In this document: positions 53,350 to 63,711 of the stretch, one piece after another
Layout of the letters: each line of letters begins with the position of its first letter
How positions within the stretch are numbered: the stretch's first letter is position 1
NCBI RefSeq assembly: GCF_009727155.1
Contig: NZ_WNWM01000002.1
Span: 4,030,001-4,094,000 of the forward strand
Source: Pseudoduganella dura
Lineage (GTDB): Bacteria; Pseudomonadota; Gammaproteobacteria; Burkholderiales; Burkholderiaceae_D
DNA: 64,000 bases
Direction: 5' to 3'
The notes under the pieces: model-generated
Database searches by the model: none
Told to the model about the DNA's origin: nothing
What the model saw: the letters and a program-made list of their open reading frames with translations, nothing else
Position numbers and translations under genes: made by a program

Positions 53350-55452
53350 TTATGCGGCCAGCTTCGAGATGTCCGCAACGCGGTTCATCATGCCGTGCAG
53401 CGACGACAGCAGCGCGAGGCGGTTGTTGCGCAGCGCGATATCGTCGGCCATCACCATCACGTCGTTGAAGAACGCGTCAACGTCGTCGCGCAGCTGCGCC
53501 AGCGTCATCAAGGTGCCGGTGAAGTCGCCGGCCGCGAACGCCGCGTCGACTTCGGGCTGCACGCGCGCGACGGCGGCGGCCAGGTTATTCTCCGCCTCGT
53601 CCTGCAGCAGCGCCGGGTTCACCGTGGTGGCCTGCGCCAGCGCCGCCTCGTTCTTCTTGAGGATGTTGGTGATGCGCTTGTTGGCGGCGGCCAGCGAGCC
53701 CGCTTCCGGCAGGGAAGCGAATGCCTGCACAGCTTCCAGGCGCTGGACGATGTCGTCCAGGCGGTCCGGATTCTGCGCCACCACGGCTTCGATCTCGTTC
53801 GGCGTGAAGCCGCGCTCGCGCAGGATGCCGCGCAGGCGGTCCAGCATGAACGCGGTCGCCTCGGCGGTCGGATCCTTGAAGTTCGGCACGGCGGAGAACT
53901 GCGCCACGGCATCGGCCAGCAGTTCCGAGATCGCCAGCGGCAGGCGCTTCTCGATCAGCATGCGCAGGATGCCCAGCGCGTGGCGGCGCAGCGCGAACGG
54001 ATCCTTGTCGCCGGTGGGCTGCAGGCCGATGGCCCAGATGCCGACCAGCGTTTCGAGCTTGTCGGCCAGCGCCACGGCGGTGCCGGTCTGCGTGGACGGC
54101 AGCGCATCGCCGGCGAAGCGCGGCTGGTAGTGCTCGGAAGCGGCCAGCGCCACTTCCTCGTTCTCGCCGTCATGACGCGCGTAGTACGTGCCCATGATGC
54201 CTTGCAGCTCGGGGAACTCGCCCACCATGTCGGTCAGCAGGTCGGCCTTCGACAGGCGCGCCCCGCGTTCGGCGAGGGCAACATCGGCGCCCAGGCGTCC
54301 GGCGATGGCCGTTGCCAGCGCGGTTACGCGGTCGCTGCGCTCGGCCTGGGTGCCCAGCTTGTTGTGGTACACGACATTCTTCAGCAGCGGCAGGCGCGAT
54401 GCCAGCGTCTTCTTCTTGTCCTGCTCGAAGAAGAATTTCGCATCGGACAGGCGCGGGCGCACCACGCGTTCGTTGCCGCCCACGATCGCCTGCGGCGTAT
54501 CGGTGGCGATGTTCGAGACGATCAGGAAGCGCGAGCGCAGCTTGCCGTTGGTGTCCGTCAGCGCGAAGTATTTCTGGTTGGTCTGCATCGTCAGGATCAG
54601 GCATTCCTGCGGCACGGCCAGGAATTCGTCCTCGAAGCGGCATTCATACACCACCGGCCATTCGACCAGCGACGCCACTTCCTCCAGCAGCGCCTCGGGC
54701 ATCAGCACCTGGTCGTCGCCGGCCTTGGCCAGCAATCCGGCGCGGATCTGCTCCTTCCGCGCTTCGAACGACGGGATGACCTTGGCCTTTTCCACCAGCG
54801 TGTCGGCGTACGCATCGGCGTGCGACACGGTGACGGCGCGCTGGCCCGGCGCCGTCAGGAAGCGGTGGCCCTGGGTGACGTTCGATGCGGTCAGGCCCAG
54901 CAGCGTCAACGGCAGCACGGTGTCGCCGAACAGCGCGATCACGCTGTGCGCCGGGCGCACGAACTGCACGGTGGCGCCATCCGGACGCTGGTAGCTCATC
55001 ACCTTCGGGATCGGCAGTTTGGCCACCGAGTCTTCCAGCGCGGCCTGCAGGCCGGTCACCAGTTGCGAGCCCGGCGCGGTATACGTGTGGAAGAACGATT
55101 CGGCCTTGCCGTCCTGCGCGCGTTCCAGGTCGGCGACCTGCAGGTCGGGGAAGCCCAGCGCGGCCAGCTTCTTCGCCAGCGGCGCGGTCGGATTGCCTTC
55201 CTTGTCCAGTGCCACCGTCACCGGCAGCACTTTTTCGCGGATCGATTTGTCCGGCGACACGTCGCGCACCTTCGTAATGGAAACGGCCAGGCGGCGCGGC
55301 GTGGCGTACGACGTGGCGACGCTGTCTTCTTCCAGGAAGTCGCGCGATTTCAGGCCATTGAAGATGCCGGCGGCGAATGCGGCGCCCAGCTTGGACAGCG
55401 CCTTCGGCGGCAGTTCTTCGGTCAGCAGTTCGATCAGGAGAGTTTGAGTCAT
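53350..55452 (-). CDS. glyS: Glycyl-tRNA synthetase beta subunit
   Basis: A 700-residue beta subunit of the alpha2beta2 glycyl-tRNA synthetase. It begins [20 protein letters not shown], contains the family blocks [19 protein letters not shown] and [16 protein letters not shown], and ends in a helical anticodon-binding domain. The beta subunit recognises tRNA-Gly, while the alpha subunit makes glycyl-adenylate. The start at 55452 is standard for the family; the frame stays open farther upstream but without homology. Ten bases separate it from glyQ. Confidence 0.97.
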   Translation of the reverse strand: MTQTLLIELLTEELPPKALSKLGAAFAAGIFNGLKSRDFLEEDSVATSYATPRRLAVSITKVRDVSPDKSIREKVLPVTVALDKEGNPTAPLAKKLAALGFPDLQVADLERAQDGKAESFFHTYTAPGSQLVTGLQAALEDSVAKLPIPKVMSYQRPDGATVQFVRPAHSVIALFGDTVLPLTLLGLTASNVTQGHRFLTAPGQRAVTVSHADAYADTLVEKAKVIPSFEARKEQIRAGLLAKAGDDQVLMPEALLEEVASLVEWPVVYECRFEDEFLAVPQECLILTMQTNQKYFALTDTNGKLRSRFLIVSNIATDTPQAIVGGNERVVRPRLSDAKFFFEQDKKKTLASRLPLLKNVVYHNKLGTQAERSDRVTALATAIAGRLGADVALAERGARLSKADLLTDMVGEFPELQGIMGTYYARHDGENEEVALAASEHYQPRFAGDALPSTQTGTAVALADKLETLVGIWAIGLQPTGDKDPFALRRHALGILRMLIEKRLPLAISELLADAVAQFSAVPNFKDPTAEATAFMLDRLRGILRERGFTPNEIEAVVAQNPDRLDDIVQRLEAVQAFASLPEAGSLAAANKRITNILKKNEAALAQATTVNPALLQDEAENNLAAAVARVQPEVDAAFAAGDFTGTLMTLAQLRDDVDAFFNDVMVMADDIALRNNRLALLSSLHGMMNRVADISKLAA

Positions 55453-55462
55453 GTTGGTATTC

Positions 55463-56362
<900 letters not shown>

Positions 56363-56467
56363 CGTGTTCTTCTGTGGCGCGCGCGGCGCGAGAGCTTGAG
56401 TGTAAGCGGCGTTATGGGTTCGCCAAAAGGGCTCATTTTAGCGGTTTTTGCAACAGACAAGTAGAGA

Positions 56468-58027
56468 TCAGGCGTTTGCTTTCCTGCGCCGGGACAGCAG
56501 CCAGGCCGCCAGCAGCGCGCCCGCGGCCAGCGCTATGAGCAGGCGGTTCTGCAGCACGATGTAGGGTGTGTCGCCCGTCATGCCCTGCACGGTGGCCTTC
56601 AGCACGCCCGCCTGGTAATACGGCAGGCTGGCCTGGATCGCGCCACGGCCGTCGATGACGACGGTGGCACCGTTGTTGGTGGCCGCCAGCATCGGGCGGC
56701 CCGTTTCCAGCGTGCGCATCTGCGAGATCTGCAGATGTTGCGGGATCGCCACCGATTCGCCGTACCAGGCCAGCTCGGAGACGTTCAGCAGGATCGTCGC
56801 GCGCGAGCCCGCATTTTTTCCATTGCTTAGCTGCGCCGCGATCTCCTCGCCGAAGTTGTTCTCGTAGCAGATGTTCGGCAGCACACGCTGGTCCTTCACG
56901 GCGAACGACGGCTGCAACGCCGCGCCGCTGGTCTGGTCGCCGAGCGGGATGTGCATCATGTCCGTGAACCAGCGGAAGCCCAGCGGGATGAACTCGCCGA
57001 ACGGCACCAGGTGGTGCTTGTCGTAGCGGTACGGCCTGGCCAGCGAGGGCCCCAGGCCCATCACGCTGTTCGCATAGCGGGTGGGGCTGTCGGCGAACGG
57101 CATGCCCAGCACCACGGCGCTGCCGGTCCTGCGGGCGAATTGCCCATAAGTATCCAGGTAGCCCGCCGGCAATTGCTGCGGGAACAGCGGAATGCCCGTT
57201 TCCGGAATCGCGATCAGGTCGGCCGGCTCGGCCAGTACCGTTTCCTGGTAGCGCCGCAGCGTGTTGCCGATATGGTTCGGGTCGAACTTGGTCTGCAGCG
57301 GGATATTGGCCTGCACCAGGCGCACCGTGAGCGGCTGGCCGGTCGGCGCGGTCCAGTCGATCCACTGGAGGGCGAAGCCGCCGACCCACAGCGCGGCGAT
57401 CAGCGCCAGCGCCGGTTTGCGCACCGGATGCATCAGCAGCAGAAGGGCGCCGGCCGTGATGGCGGCGATCCAGCCGATACCGTACACGCCGAGGACCGGC
57501 GCGTAGCCGGCCAGCGGCGTGGCGTTGTGCGCATAGCCGCTCGAGGCCCACGGAAAACCCGTAAACAGCCAGCCGCGCGTCCATTCGGATACGGCCCACA
57601 GCGCGGGCAATACCAGCAGGTTCACTGCCGGCAGCGACAGGCCCCAACGCTTGCGCAGCCAGGCGGCGCCGCCCATCGCGGCGGCGCAGTGCAGGCCCAT
57701 GTAGACCGACAGCAGGGCGATGGCGATCCATGCCAGCGGCAATGGCAGGCCGCCGAAGCGGGAAATGGCGATGGTAAGCCAGTGCACGCCCGCGAAACAC
57801 CAGCCGAAGCCGAAGGCCCAGCCGATGAAGAACGACGCTTTCACGGAGTCGGCGCGCAGCACCTGGTAGAACAGGACCGCCAGCGCGAGAAGCTGGATGG
57901 GCCACCAGCCGACCGGCGCGAACGAGAGCACGCCAAGGCCGCCCGTGACGGCGGCGATGATCATTCGGCTGCGGGTGCTACGGGGCTGGGCAGGCTGTTC
58001 GCCGGGTACGGCGCGGCGAAAACGCAT
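56468..58027 (-). CDS. lnt: Apolipoprotein N-acyltransferase
   Basis: A 519-residue inner-membrane enzyme that adds the third acyl chain to lipoproteins. About seven to eight transmembrane helices flank a nitrilase-like periplasmic domain. The triad is visible: Glu in IAIPETGIPLFPQ (about residue 273), Lys in RYDKHHLVPFGEF (about 336) and Cys in LPNICYENNFGEE (about 387). The length matches the family. The start (ATG at 58027) overlaps the corC stop by one base (TGATG), as expected for the conserved corC-lnt pair. Confidence 0.96.
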   Translation of the reverse strand: MRFRRAVPGEQPAQPRSTRSRMIIAAVTGGLGVLSFAPVGWWPIQLLALAVLFYQVLRADSVKASFFIGWAFGFGWCFAGVHWLTIAISRFGGLPLPLAWIAIALLSVYMGLHCAAAMGGAAWLRKRWGLSLPAVNLLVLPALWAVSEWTRGWLFTGFPWASSGYAHNATPLAGYAPVLGVYGIGWIAAITAGALLLLMHPVRKPALALIAALWVGGFALQWIDWTAPTGQPLTVRLVQANIPLQTKFDPNHIGNTLRRYQETVLAEPADLIAIPETGIPLFPQQLPAGYLDTYGQFARRTGSAVVLGMPFADSPTRYANSVMGLGPSLARPYRYDKHHLVPFGEFIPLGFRWFTDMMHIPLGDQTSGAALQPSFAVKDQRVLPNICYENNFGEEIAAQLSNGKNAGSRATILLNVSELAWYGESVAIPQHLQISQMRTLETGRPMLAATNNGATVVIDGRGAIQASLPYYQAGVLKATVQGMTGDTPYIVLQNRLLIALAAGALLAAWLLSRRRKANA

Positions 58028-58971
58028 CAGTCCTGCTCGTCGATGGCCGCTGGCAGTTTCTCGACTGTAAGCACGTGGATCTGGCGGGCATCGGCGCGCA
58101 GGACTTCGAAGCGCAGGTTGTCGATGTCGAACACGTCCCCTTTATGGGGCATGCGCGCCAGGTGCTTGGCCACGAAGCCGCCGATGGTGTCGACTTCGTC
58201 GTCCGGCAGGCTTGTGTCGAGTTCCTCGTTGAACTGGTCGATCTCGGTGAGCGCCTTGACGCGCCAGCGCGGGCCGAGCTGGCCTTCGCGGATCGAGAGG
58301 ATGTTGTCCTCCTCCTCATCGAAATCGTATTCGTCCTCGATGTCGCCGACGATCTGCTCGAGCACGTCCTCGATCGTGATCAGGCCGGCAACGCCGCTGT
58401 ATTCGTCGACCACGATCGCCATGTGATTGTGGTTGGCGCGGAAATCGCGCAGCAGCACGTTCAGGCGCTTCGATTCGGGAATGAAGATCGCCGGGCGCAG
58501 CATGTCGCGCACGTCGAATGATTCCTCGGCGTAATAGCGCAGCAGGTCTTTCGCCAGCAGGATGCCGACCACCTTGTCGCGCTCGCCCTCGATCGCGGGA
58601 AAGCGCGAGTGGGCCGTTTCCAGCACCAGCGGAATCCATTCCTCGATCGGCTTGGACAGGTCGATCACGTCCATCTGCGAACGGGGCACCATGATGTCGC
58701 GCGCGGACAGGTCCGAGACCTGGAACACGCCTTCGATCATCGACAGCGCGTCGGCATCGATCAGGTTGCGTTCGTGGGCTTCGTGCAGGACTTCGAGGAG
58801 CTCGGAACGATTTTCCGGCTCCGGGGAGATCAGGGCGGTGAGGCGCTCGAGAAGGGAGCGCGGTTTCGCGTCGCTCTTGAGACTGCGCTGGGAGGTTGCG
58901 TCATTCCGTACGCTGCGGTTTGGGTTCGCGTCATTCCTGACGCTACTAGAGTGCTCTTGCATAGCAGGCAT
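58027..58971 (-). CDS. corC: CorC/YbeX CBS-domain protein
   Basis: A 314-residue cytoplasmic protein with two CBS domains (from VSDLSARDIMVPRSQMDVID, and AIVVDEYSGVAGLITIEDVL) and a C-terminal CorC_HlyC domain. It is linked to Mg2+/Co2+ efflux. The N-terminus is unusual: residues 10-39 consist of three degenerate 10-residue repeats (SVRNDANPNR, SVRNDATSQR, SLKSDAKPRS) before the standard start of the family at RSLLERLTALISPEPENR. Normally corC directly follows ybeY, but here a plus-strand zntB-like gene separates them. Confidence 0.94.
   Translation of the reverse strand: MPAMQEHSSSVRNDANPNRSVRNDATSQRSLKSDAKPRSLLERLTALISPEPENRSELLEVLHEAHERNLIDADALSMIEGVFQVSDLSARDIMVPRSQMDVIDLSKPIEEWIPLVLETAHSRFPAIEGERDKVVGILLAKDLLRYYAEESFDVRDMLRPAIFIPESKRLNVLLRDFRANHNHMAIVVDEYSGVAGLITIEDVLEQIVGDIEDEYDFDEEEDNILSIREGQLGPRWRVKALTEIDQFNEELDTSLPDDEVDTIGGFVAKHLARMPHKGDVFDIDNLRFEVLRADARQIHVLTVEKLPAAIDEQD
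58855..58944 (-). repeat. Three degenerate 30-bp repeats at the start of corC
   Basis: Three in-frame 30-base units encode S(V/L)(R/K)(N/S)DA-type decapeptides, residues 10-39 of CorC. The first two are most alike (AGCGTNNGGAATGACGC). They precede the conserved domain, so they add a variable, basic N-terminal tail. Confidence 0.65.
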
Positions 58972-59096
58972 AAAGCCATTTGTTTCGAAGGGATACAGGA
59001 TACACCAAAGAAGCGGCGGGGGCGGTTTTTAACAAATAGTCATCACGCGCTATGCGGGTGTCACATTCGTCTGGTAGGCTGGCGCCGGGAGGAACC

Positions 59097-60110
59097 ATGG
59101 GGGTGCTGGAATACGGGTCGGATCAGAATGGATTGGTGTGCGGCTACCTGTTCGGGCGGCAGGCGCAGGCGGTGCCGATCAGCGCCGGCGAAGCGGCCGC
59201 GTGGATTACGGAAAGTGCCCGGCAGCCGGAAGAATTCCTGTGGCTGCACTTCAACCTGGCCAACACGGCCAGCGAAAAATGGCTGCGCGAGCATGCGCGG
59301 CTGTCCGACGAGTTCTACGATTGCCTGCATGAGGGCTCGCGCTCGACACGCATCGAGCAGGCCGACGATACGCTGGTCGCCGTGGTCAACGACGTGCTGC
59401 GCGACTTTTCGTTCGAACCGTCCGATATCGCCAGCCTGTACCTGTCGGTGGAACGGCAGCTTGTCATCAGCGCGCGGCGCAGCCCGCTGCAGGCGGTGGA
59501 GCGGCTGCGGCAGGCCGTGCGGCGCGGCGAGCCGATCGCCTCTTCCGTGGTGCTGCTGACACACCTGCTGCGCGACCAGGCCGATGTGCTGACGCGCATC
59601 GTGCGCATGGCCACCGGCAAGGTCGACAACATCGAGGACAACCTGCTGTCCGGCCAGCTGAAGTTCAAGCGCGCCGACCTGGGCGCGCTGCGGCGCGTGC
59701 TGGTGCGGCTGCAGCGGCTGCTGGCACCCGAGCCGGCCGCCATGTTCCGGCTGCTGCAGCGACCGCCGCCGTGGATAACGGTGCAGGACCGGCAGGAGCT
59801 GCGCGAGGCCAGCGAGGAATTCGCGGTCACGCTGAACGACATCGCCACCCTGCAGGAGCGCATCAAGCTGCTGCAGGAAGAGATCGCCGCGCTCGTCAAC
59901 GAAGGCAACAACCGCAGCCTGTACACGCTGACGATCGTCACCGTGCTGGCGCTGCCGATCAACATCATCGCCGGTTTGCTGGGCATGAACGTGGGCGGGG
60001 TGCCGCTGGCCCAGGATGGCTCCGGGTTCTGGATCATTGCCGGGATCGTGGCCGCGTTTACGGTGGTTGCCGGCTGGGCGGTATTGCGGCGGCGGCGGGA
60101 AGTGGAGTAG
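59097..60110 (+). CDS. CorA-superfamily (ZntB-like) metal transporter
   Basis: A 337-residue protein of the CorA/ZntB group. The long N-terminal domain includes EFLWLHFNLANTASEKWL and DFSFEPSDIASLYLSVERQL, typical of ZntB. Two C-terminal helices are joined by LLGMNVGGVPLAQD, with the GMN motif. ZntB carries Zn2+ with protons; CorA carries Mg2+. The ATG at 59097 has GGGAGG four bases upstream and is preferred to an ATG 15 codons earlier. It is inserted, on the opposite strand, between ybeY and corC, and a 24-base palindrome follows. Confidence 0.9.
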   Translation: MGVLEYGSDQNGLVCGYLFGRQAQAVPISAGEAAAWITESARQPEEFLWLHFNLANTASEKWLREHARLSDEFYDCLHEGSRSTRIEQADDTLVAVVNDVLRDFSFEPSDIASLYLSVERQLVISARRSPLQAVERLRQAVRRGEPIASSVVLLTHLLRDQADVLTRIVRMATGKVDNIEDNLLSGQLKFKRADLGALRRVLVRLQRLLAPEPAAMFRLLQRPPPWITVQDRQELREASEEFAVTLNDIATLQERIKLLQEEIAALVNEGNNRSLYTLTIVTVLALPINIIAGLLGMNVGGVPLAQDGSGFWIIAGIVAAFTVVAGWAVLRRRREVE

Positions 60111-60144
60111 GGCTTCCTGGGAAGGTGACTGCCGGCAGGGAAAA

Positions 60145-60201
60145 CCGGTGCCTGACACCATTTTCTGGAAGAGTCGCCCAGAAAATAGTGTCAGGCACCG
60201 G
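60145..60201. repeat. Perfect-type palindrome, GTGCCTGACAC core (copy D)
   Basis: The 24-base left arm (60145-60168, CCGGTGCCTGACACC then ATTTTCTGG) is complementary to 60178-60201 with one mismatch; the loop is nine bases. A further GTGTCC lies at 60209. It sits between the converging zntB-like gene and ybeY. The core is a base-substituted version of the GTGTCGGACAC core of copies A and B, and the TTTT/AAAA arms resemble copy A. Confidence 0.85.
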
Positions 60202-60245
60202 ATGAATAGTGTCCAACCCCGGCGCCTCGGGCTGGATCGCGGCGC

Positions 60246-60716
60246 TTACTTCTCGGCCGCATAGGGATCGGCATAGCCGAGCCCTTCGAGCAGCTCGGTC
60301 TCGAGGCTTTCCATTTCCTCGGCCTCGTCGTCGTCTTCGTGGTCGTAGCCCTGCGCATGCAGCACGCCGTGCACGATCAGGTGCGCGGTGTGTTCTTCGA
60401 CCGATTTTTGCTGTTCGGCCGCTTCGCGCTCGAGCACGTCCGTGCACAGGATGATGTCGGCGCGGGTCGGTTCGTCGTCGGCGATTTCCTCGCCTTCGTT
60501 GTAGGCGAACGTGAGCACGTTGGTGGCATAGTCCTTGCCACGGTAGGCCAGGTTCAGTTGCTGCCCCTCGGCCGCGTCGACGAAGCGGATCGTCAGCTCG
60601 GCGGGGGCGAGCAGGGCCGCCTTCACCCACTTGCGGATCAGCGGGCGGGTGATGGTTTCCTGCAGGCGGGTGTCGGCGTACTGCACCATTAGTGCCAGCT
60701 TATTTTTTTCGGACAT
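60246..60716 (-). CDS. ybeY: Endoribonuclease YbeY
   Basis: A 156-residue zinc metalloprotein needed for 16S rRNA 3'-end maturation and ribosome quality control. The zinc motif HGVLHAQGYDHEDD has the three histidines, and RFVDAAEGQQLNLAYRGKDY and VLTFAYNEGEEI are the upstream landmarks. The length is normal. The start (60716) overlaps the end of phoH by 17 bases. The usual downstream neighbour, corC, is displaced by the zntB-like gene. Confidence 0.95.
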   Translation of the reverse strand: MSEKNKLALMVQYADTRLQETITRPLIRKWVKAALLAPAELTIRFVDAAEGQQLNLAYRGKDYATNVLTFAYNEGEEIADDEPTRADIILCTDVLEREAAEQQKSVEEHTAHLIVHGVLHAQGYDHEDDDEAEEMESLETELLEGLGYADPYAAEK

Positions 60717-61752
60717 TCCGGGTAGTCTTGACGGGTTTCAGCAATGGTGCGATATCGGCGGTGCTCTGGTGCGCGCTGTCGTAGGCTTCGACGATACGCC
60801 CCACCAGCGGGTGGCGCACCACGTCTTCGCTGGAAAAGTGCGAGAACGCGATGCCGCGCACGTCGTGCAATACCTGCACCGCGTCGACGAGGCCGCTCTT
60901 CTGGCTTTTCGCCAGGTCGACCTGGGTGACGTCGCCGGTGACCACGGCCTTGCTGCCGAAGCCGATTCGCGTCAGGAACATCTTCATCTGCTCGACGGTG
61001 GTGTTCTGCGCCTCGTCCAGGATCACGAACGCGTGGTTCAGCGTGCGGCCGCGCATGTAGGCCAGCGGGGCGACTTCGATAACTTGCTTCTCGAACATTT
61101 TCTGCGTGCGGTCGAAGCCCAGCAGGTCGTACAGCGCGTCGTACAGCGGACGCAGGTACGGGTCGACCTTCTGCGCCATGTCGCCTGGCAGGAAGCCCAG
61201 CCGCTCGCCGGCCTCGACGGCGGGGCGGCACAGGATGATGCGCTTGACGGCATCGCGCTCCAGCGCATCGACGGCGCAGGCCACGGCGAGGTAGGTCTTG
61301 CCGGTGCCGGCCGGGCCGACGCCGAAGCTGATGTCGTGCTCGAGGATGTTGCGCAGGTAGCGGATCTGGTGCGGCGTGCGGCCGCGCAGGTCGCTGCGGC
61401 GCGTCTTCAGCACCGGGCTGGCGATTTCCGGATCGTTGAACGGCGGTTCTTCCTCGTCGTCGCCGTCGGGCACGGCCAGGCTGGTGCGTTGCTCGACCAG
61501 GCCCAGCTGCACCTCTTCGATCGGCACGGCCTTGTCGGCCACGCCGTAGAATTTTTCCAGGATCTGCACGGCACGCTCGGCATTGGTGCCGCTGACGATG
61601 AATTTCTCGCCGCGCCGGAAGATCGTTACATCGAGCGCCGCCGAAATCTGGCGCAGGTTTTCATCGAGGGGGCCGCACAGGTTGGCCAGCCGCGTGTTGT
61701 CCAGCGGTTCCGGGATGAAATAGTGCGGCTGTACGGGAATCTTTGTTTTCAA
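60700..61752 (-). CDS. ybeZ: PhoH-like ATPase (YbeZ)
   Basis: A 350-residue PhoH-family NTPase. A KH-like N-terminal region is followed by the Walker A loop [15 protein letters not shown] (near residue 147), Walker [12 protein letters not shown], and the family motif [17 protein letters not shown]. YbeZ works with YbeY in rRNA processing and ribosome biogenesis; its helicase activity is suspected. Conserved order miaB-ybeZ-ybeY. Gap of 125 bases to miaB. Confidence 0.95.
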   Translation of the reverse strand: MKTKIPVQPHYFIPEPLDNTRLANLCGPLDENLRQISAALDVTIFRRGEKFIVSGTNAERAVQILEKFYGVADKAVPIEEVQLGLVEQRTSLAVPDGDDEEEPPFNDPEIASPVLKTRRSDLRGRTPHQIRYLRNILEHDISFGVGPAGTGKTYLAVACAVDALERDAVKRIILCRPAVEAGERLGFLPGDMAQKVDPYLRPLYDALYDLLGFDRTQKMFEKQVIEVAPLAYMRGRTLNHAFVILDEAQNTTVEQMKMFLTRIGFGSKAVVTGDVTQVDLAKSQKSGLVDAVQVLHDVRGIAFSHFSSEDVVRHPLVGRIVEAYDSAHQSTADIAPLLKPVKTTRNVRKK

Positions 61753-61877
61753 TGGGTCGGTCGGGAGCAGGTGAAATTGGCGCGGCGCCTGGTATGGCTC
61801 GATTCAGTGCAGGCCCGGTTCAGCGCGGGCCCGCTTCGGCAAATGCTCGACAGCAAACGCTCGCTCTGGTACAAGTT

Positions 61878-63212
61878 TTAATCAATCAGCTCGCCGCGCA
61901 GGGAATAGGACAGGCTTTCGGTAATCAATACATCCACCATCTTGCCATGCAGCGCGGCGGGCGTGTCGCCACCGTCGAACAGCACGGTGCGCGTATTGCC
62001 GGCGCGGCCCGCCAGTTCCGTACCGCCATGCTTCGACGGGCCTTCGACCAGCACGCGCATCGTCTTGCCCACCATGGCCGCGCTGTGCCGTTTCGTATTG
62101 GCATCGACCAGCGCCTGCAGCCGCTGCAGCCGCGCCAGTTTCACGTCGTGCGGCGTGTCGTCGGCCAGGTTCGCGGCCGGCGTGCCGGGGCGCTTGCTGA
62201 AGATGAAACTGAACGAATTGTCGAAGTCGACATCCTGGATCAGCTTCATCATCGCCTCGAAATCCTGCTCCGTCTCGCCGGGGAAGCCGACGATGAAGTC
62301 CGAGGCGATCGTGATGTCCGGCCGCACGGCCTTCACCTTGCGGATGATCGACTTGTACTCGAGCGCCGTATAGCCGCGCTTCATCGCGCCCAGGATCTTG
62401 TCCGACCCGTGCTGGGCGGGCAGGTACAGGTGATCGGCCAGTTGCGGGATGCGCGCGTAGCAGTCGACCAGGCGCTGCGTGAATTCCTTCGGATGGCTGG
62501 TGACGAAGCGGATGCGCTCGATGCCCGGAATGTCGGCCACGTATTCGATCAGCAGCGCGAAGTCGGCCTGCTGGCCGTCCGCCATCTGGCCGCGGAACGC
62601 ATTCACGTTCTGCCCCAGCAGCATCACTTCCCTGACACCCTGCGCGGCCAGTCCGGCCACTTCGGTCAGCACATCGTCGAAGCGGCGCGACACTTCCTCA
62701 CCGCGGGTGTACGGCACCACGCAGTAGCTGCAGTACTTACTGCAGCCTTCCATGATCGATACATAGGCGAACGGACCATCCACCCGCGCCGGCGGCAGGT
62801 GGTCGAACTTTTCGATTTCGGGGAACGTGATGTCGACCTGCGGCTTGCCGCTGTGGCGGCGCAGCTCGATCATTTTCGGCAACCGGTGCAGCGTTTGCGG
62901 GCCGAACACGATGTCCACCTGCGGCGCGCGCTTGACGATCGCCTCGCCTTCCTGCGAAGCCACGCAGCCGCCCACGCCGATCAGCAGGTCGGGGTTGGCT
63001 TCCTTCAGCTTGCGGAACACGCCCAGGTCGGAAAACACCTTTTCCTGCGCCTTTTCGCGCACCGAACAGGTGTTGAGGAGAATGACATCGGCGTCTTCCG
63101 GCGTCGCGGTACGCACCAGGCCATCCGTGGCGCCGAGGAGATCGGCCATCTTGTCCGAGTCGTACTCGTTCATCTGGCAGCCGAACGTCTTGATGAAAAC
63201 TTTTTTCTGCAT
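61878..63212 (-). CDS. miaB: tRNA-2-methylthio-N6-dimethylallyladenosine synthase
   Basis: A 444-residue radical-SAM methylthiotransferase that modifies A37 of tRNAs. The N-terminal UPF0004 domain binds one 4Fe-4S cluster ([36 protein letters not shown]). The radical-SAM motif is [17 protein letters not shown], with CxxxCxxC. A TRAM RNA-binding domain ends the protein ([14 protein letters not shown]). Length as expected. First gene of the minus-strand run down to 50472. Cytoplasmic. Confidence 0.97.
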   Translation of the reverse strand: MQKKVFIKTFGCQMNEYDSDKMADLLGATDGLVRTATPEDADVILLNTCSVREKAQEKVFSDLGVFRKLKEANPDLLIGVGGCVASQEGEAIVKRAPQVDIVFGPQTLHRLPKMIELRRHSGKPQVDITFPEIEKFDHLPPARVDGPFAYVSIMEGCSKYCSYCVVPYTRGEEVSRRFDDVLTEVAGLAAQGVREVMLLGQNVNAFRGQMADGQQADFALLIEYVADIPGIERIRFVTSHPKEFTQRLVDCYARIPQLADHLYLPAQHGSDKILGAMKRGYTALEYKSIIRKVKAVRPDITIASDFIVGFPGETEQDFEAMMKLIQDVDFDNSFSFIFSKRPGTPAANLADDTPHDVKLARLQRLQALVDANTKRHSAAMVGKTMRVLVEGPSKHGGTELAGRAGNTRTVLFDGGDTPAALHGKMVDVLITESLSYSLRGELID

Positions 63213-63711
63213 GGCCGGCAGTTTACCGCAGTTTGCCCGGCTGGCCGCAGGAAACAGCTGGCAAGATGCAATCCGGGAGAAATTCCGATGCCAGCAGGCA
63301 TGCGGCTTTCCGGCTCATCAATGGCGATTCGACAACTCTGTCACTGAAGGGTTGACTGGTGTAACAATTTCCCACAGGTTCTATCGTGCGCTGTCCGCCG
63401 TTCCCGTGTGTTGAAATAGCATTGTTGTAAGTTATTTCAGCGAATGATTGATTTAAAACAAATCTTCGCTTGGCATGGCTAGGCTGGAGCGTGCTTGTTT
63501 GGGCATAGAATTTTGCTGAAAGTGCAAGTTTCAACCCAATGGTCGCCGGCCCTTGCGCCCGCAGTTTGGCGTACTCGTTTCCGGAACTAAGTCAGGTACC
63601 AGGTCAGGTATCAACTGCAGAACTAAGTTGGCGAACTAAGTTGGCTAAAACAAGTCTTTCTTTATGTCCGGGGCAGCATCTTCTAATCAACTATATCGAC
63701 GAGGATCAATC
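63213..63711. other. Intergenic region between miaB and the helix-turn-helix gene
   Basis: About 500 bases, AT-richer than the flanking genes, holding the divergent promoters of miaB and the gene at 63712. The part next to the latter has direct repeats (see 63583-63645). No protein gene is supported; the open frames across here lack recognisable domains and codon bias. Confidence 0.45.
63583..63645. repeat. GAACTAAGT direct repeats upstream of the helix-turn-helix gene
   Basis: GAACTAAGTTGGC occurs twice head to tail (63620-63632 and 63633-63645), and a related GAACTAAGTCAGG is at 63583-63595, with GTCAGGTA repeated between them (63591 and 63603). The array ends 66 bases before the ATG at 63712, a position suited to an operator bound by the encoded regulator. 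Confidence 0.65.

Noticed and set aside
63223..63534. A 103-codon minus-strand frame upstream of miaB
   Set aside because: No recognisable feature, AT-rich random-looking codons, and it would occupy the miaB promoter region.
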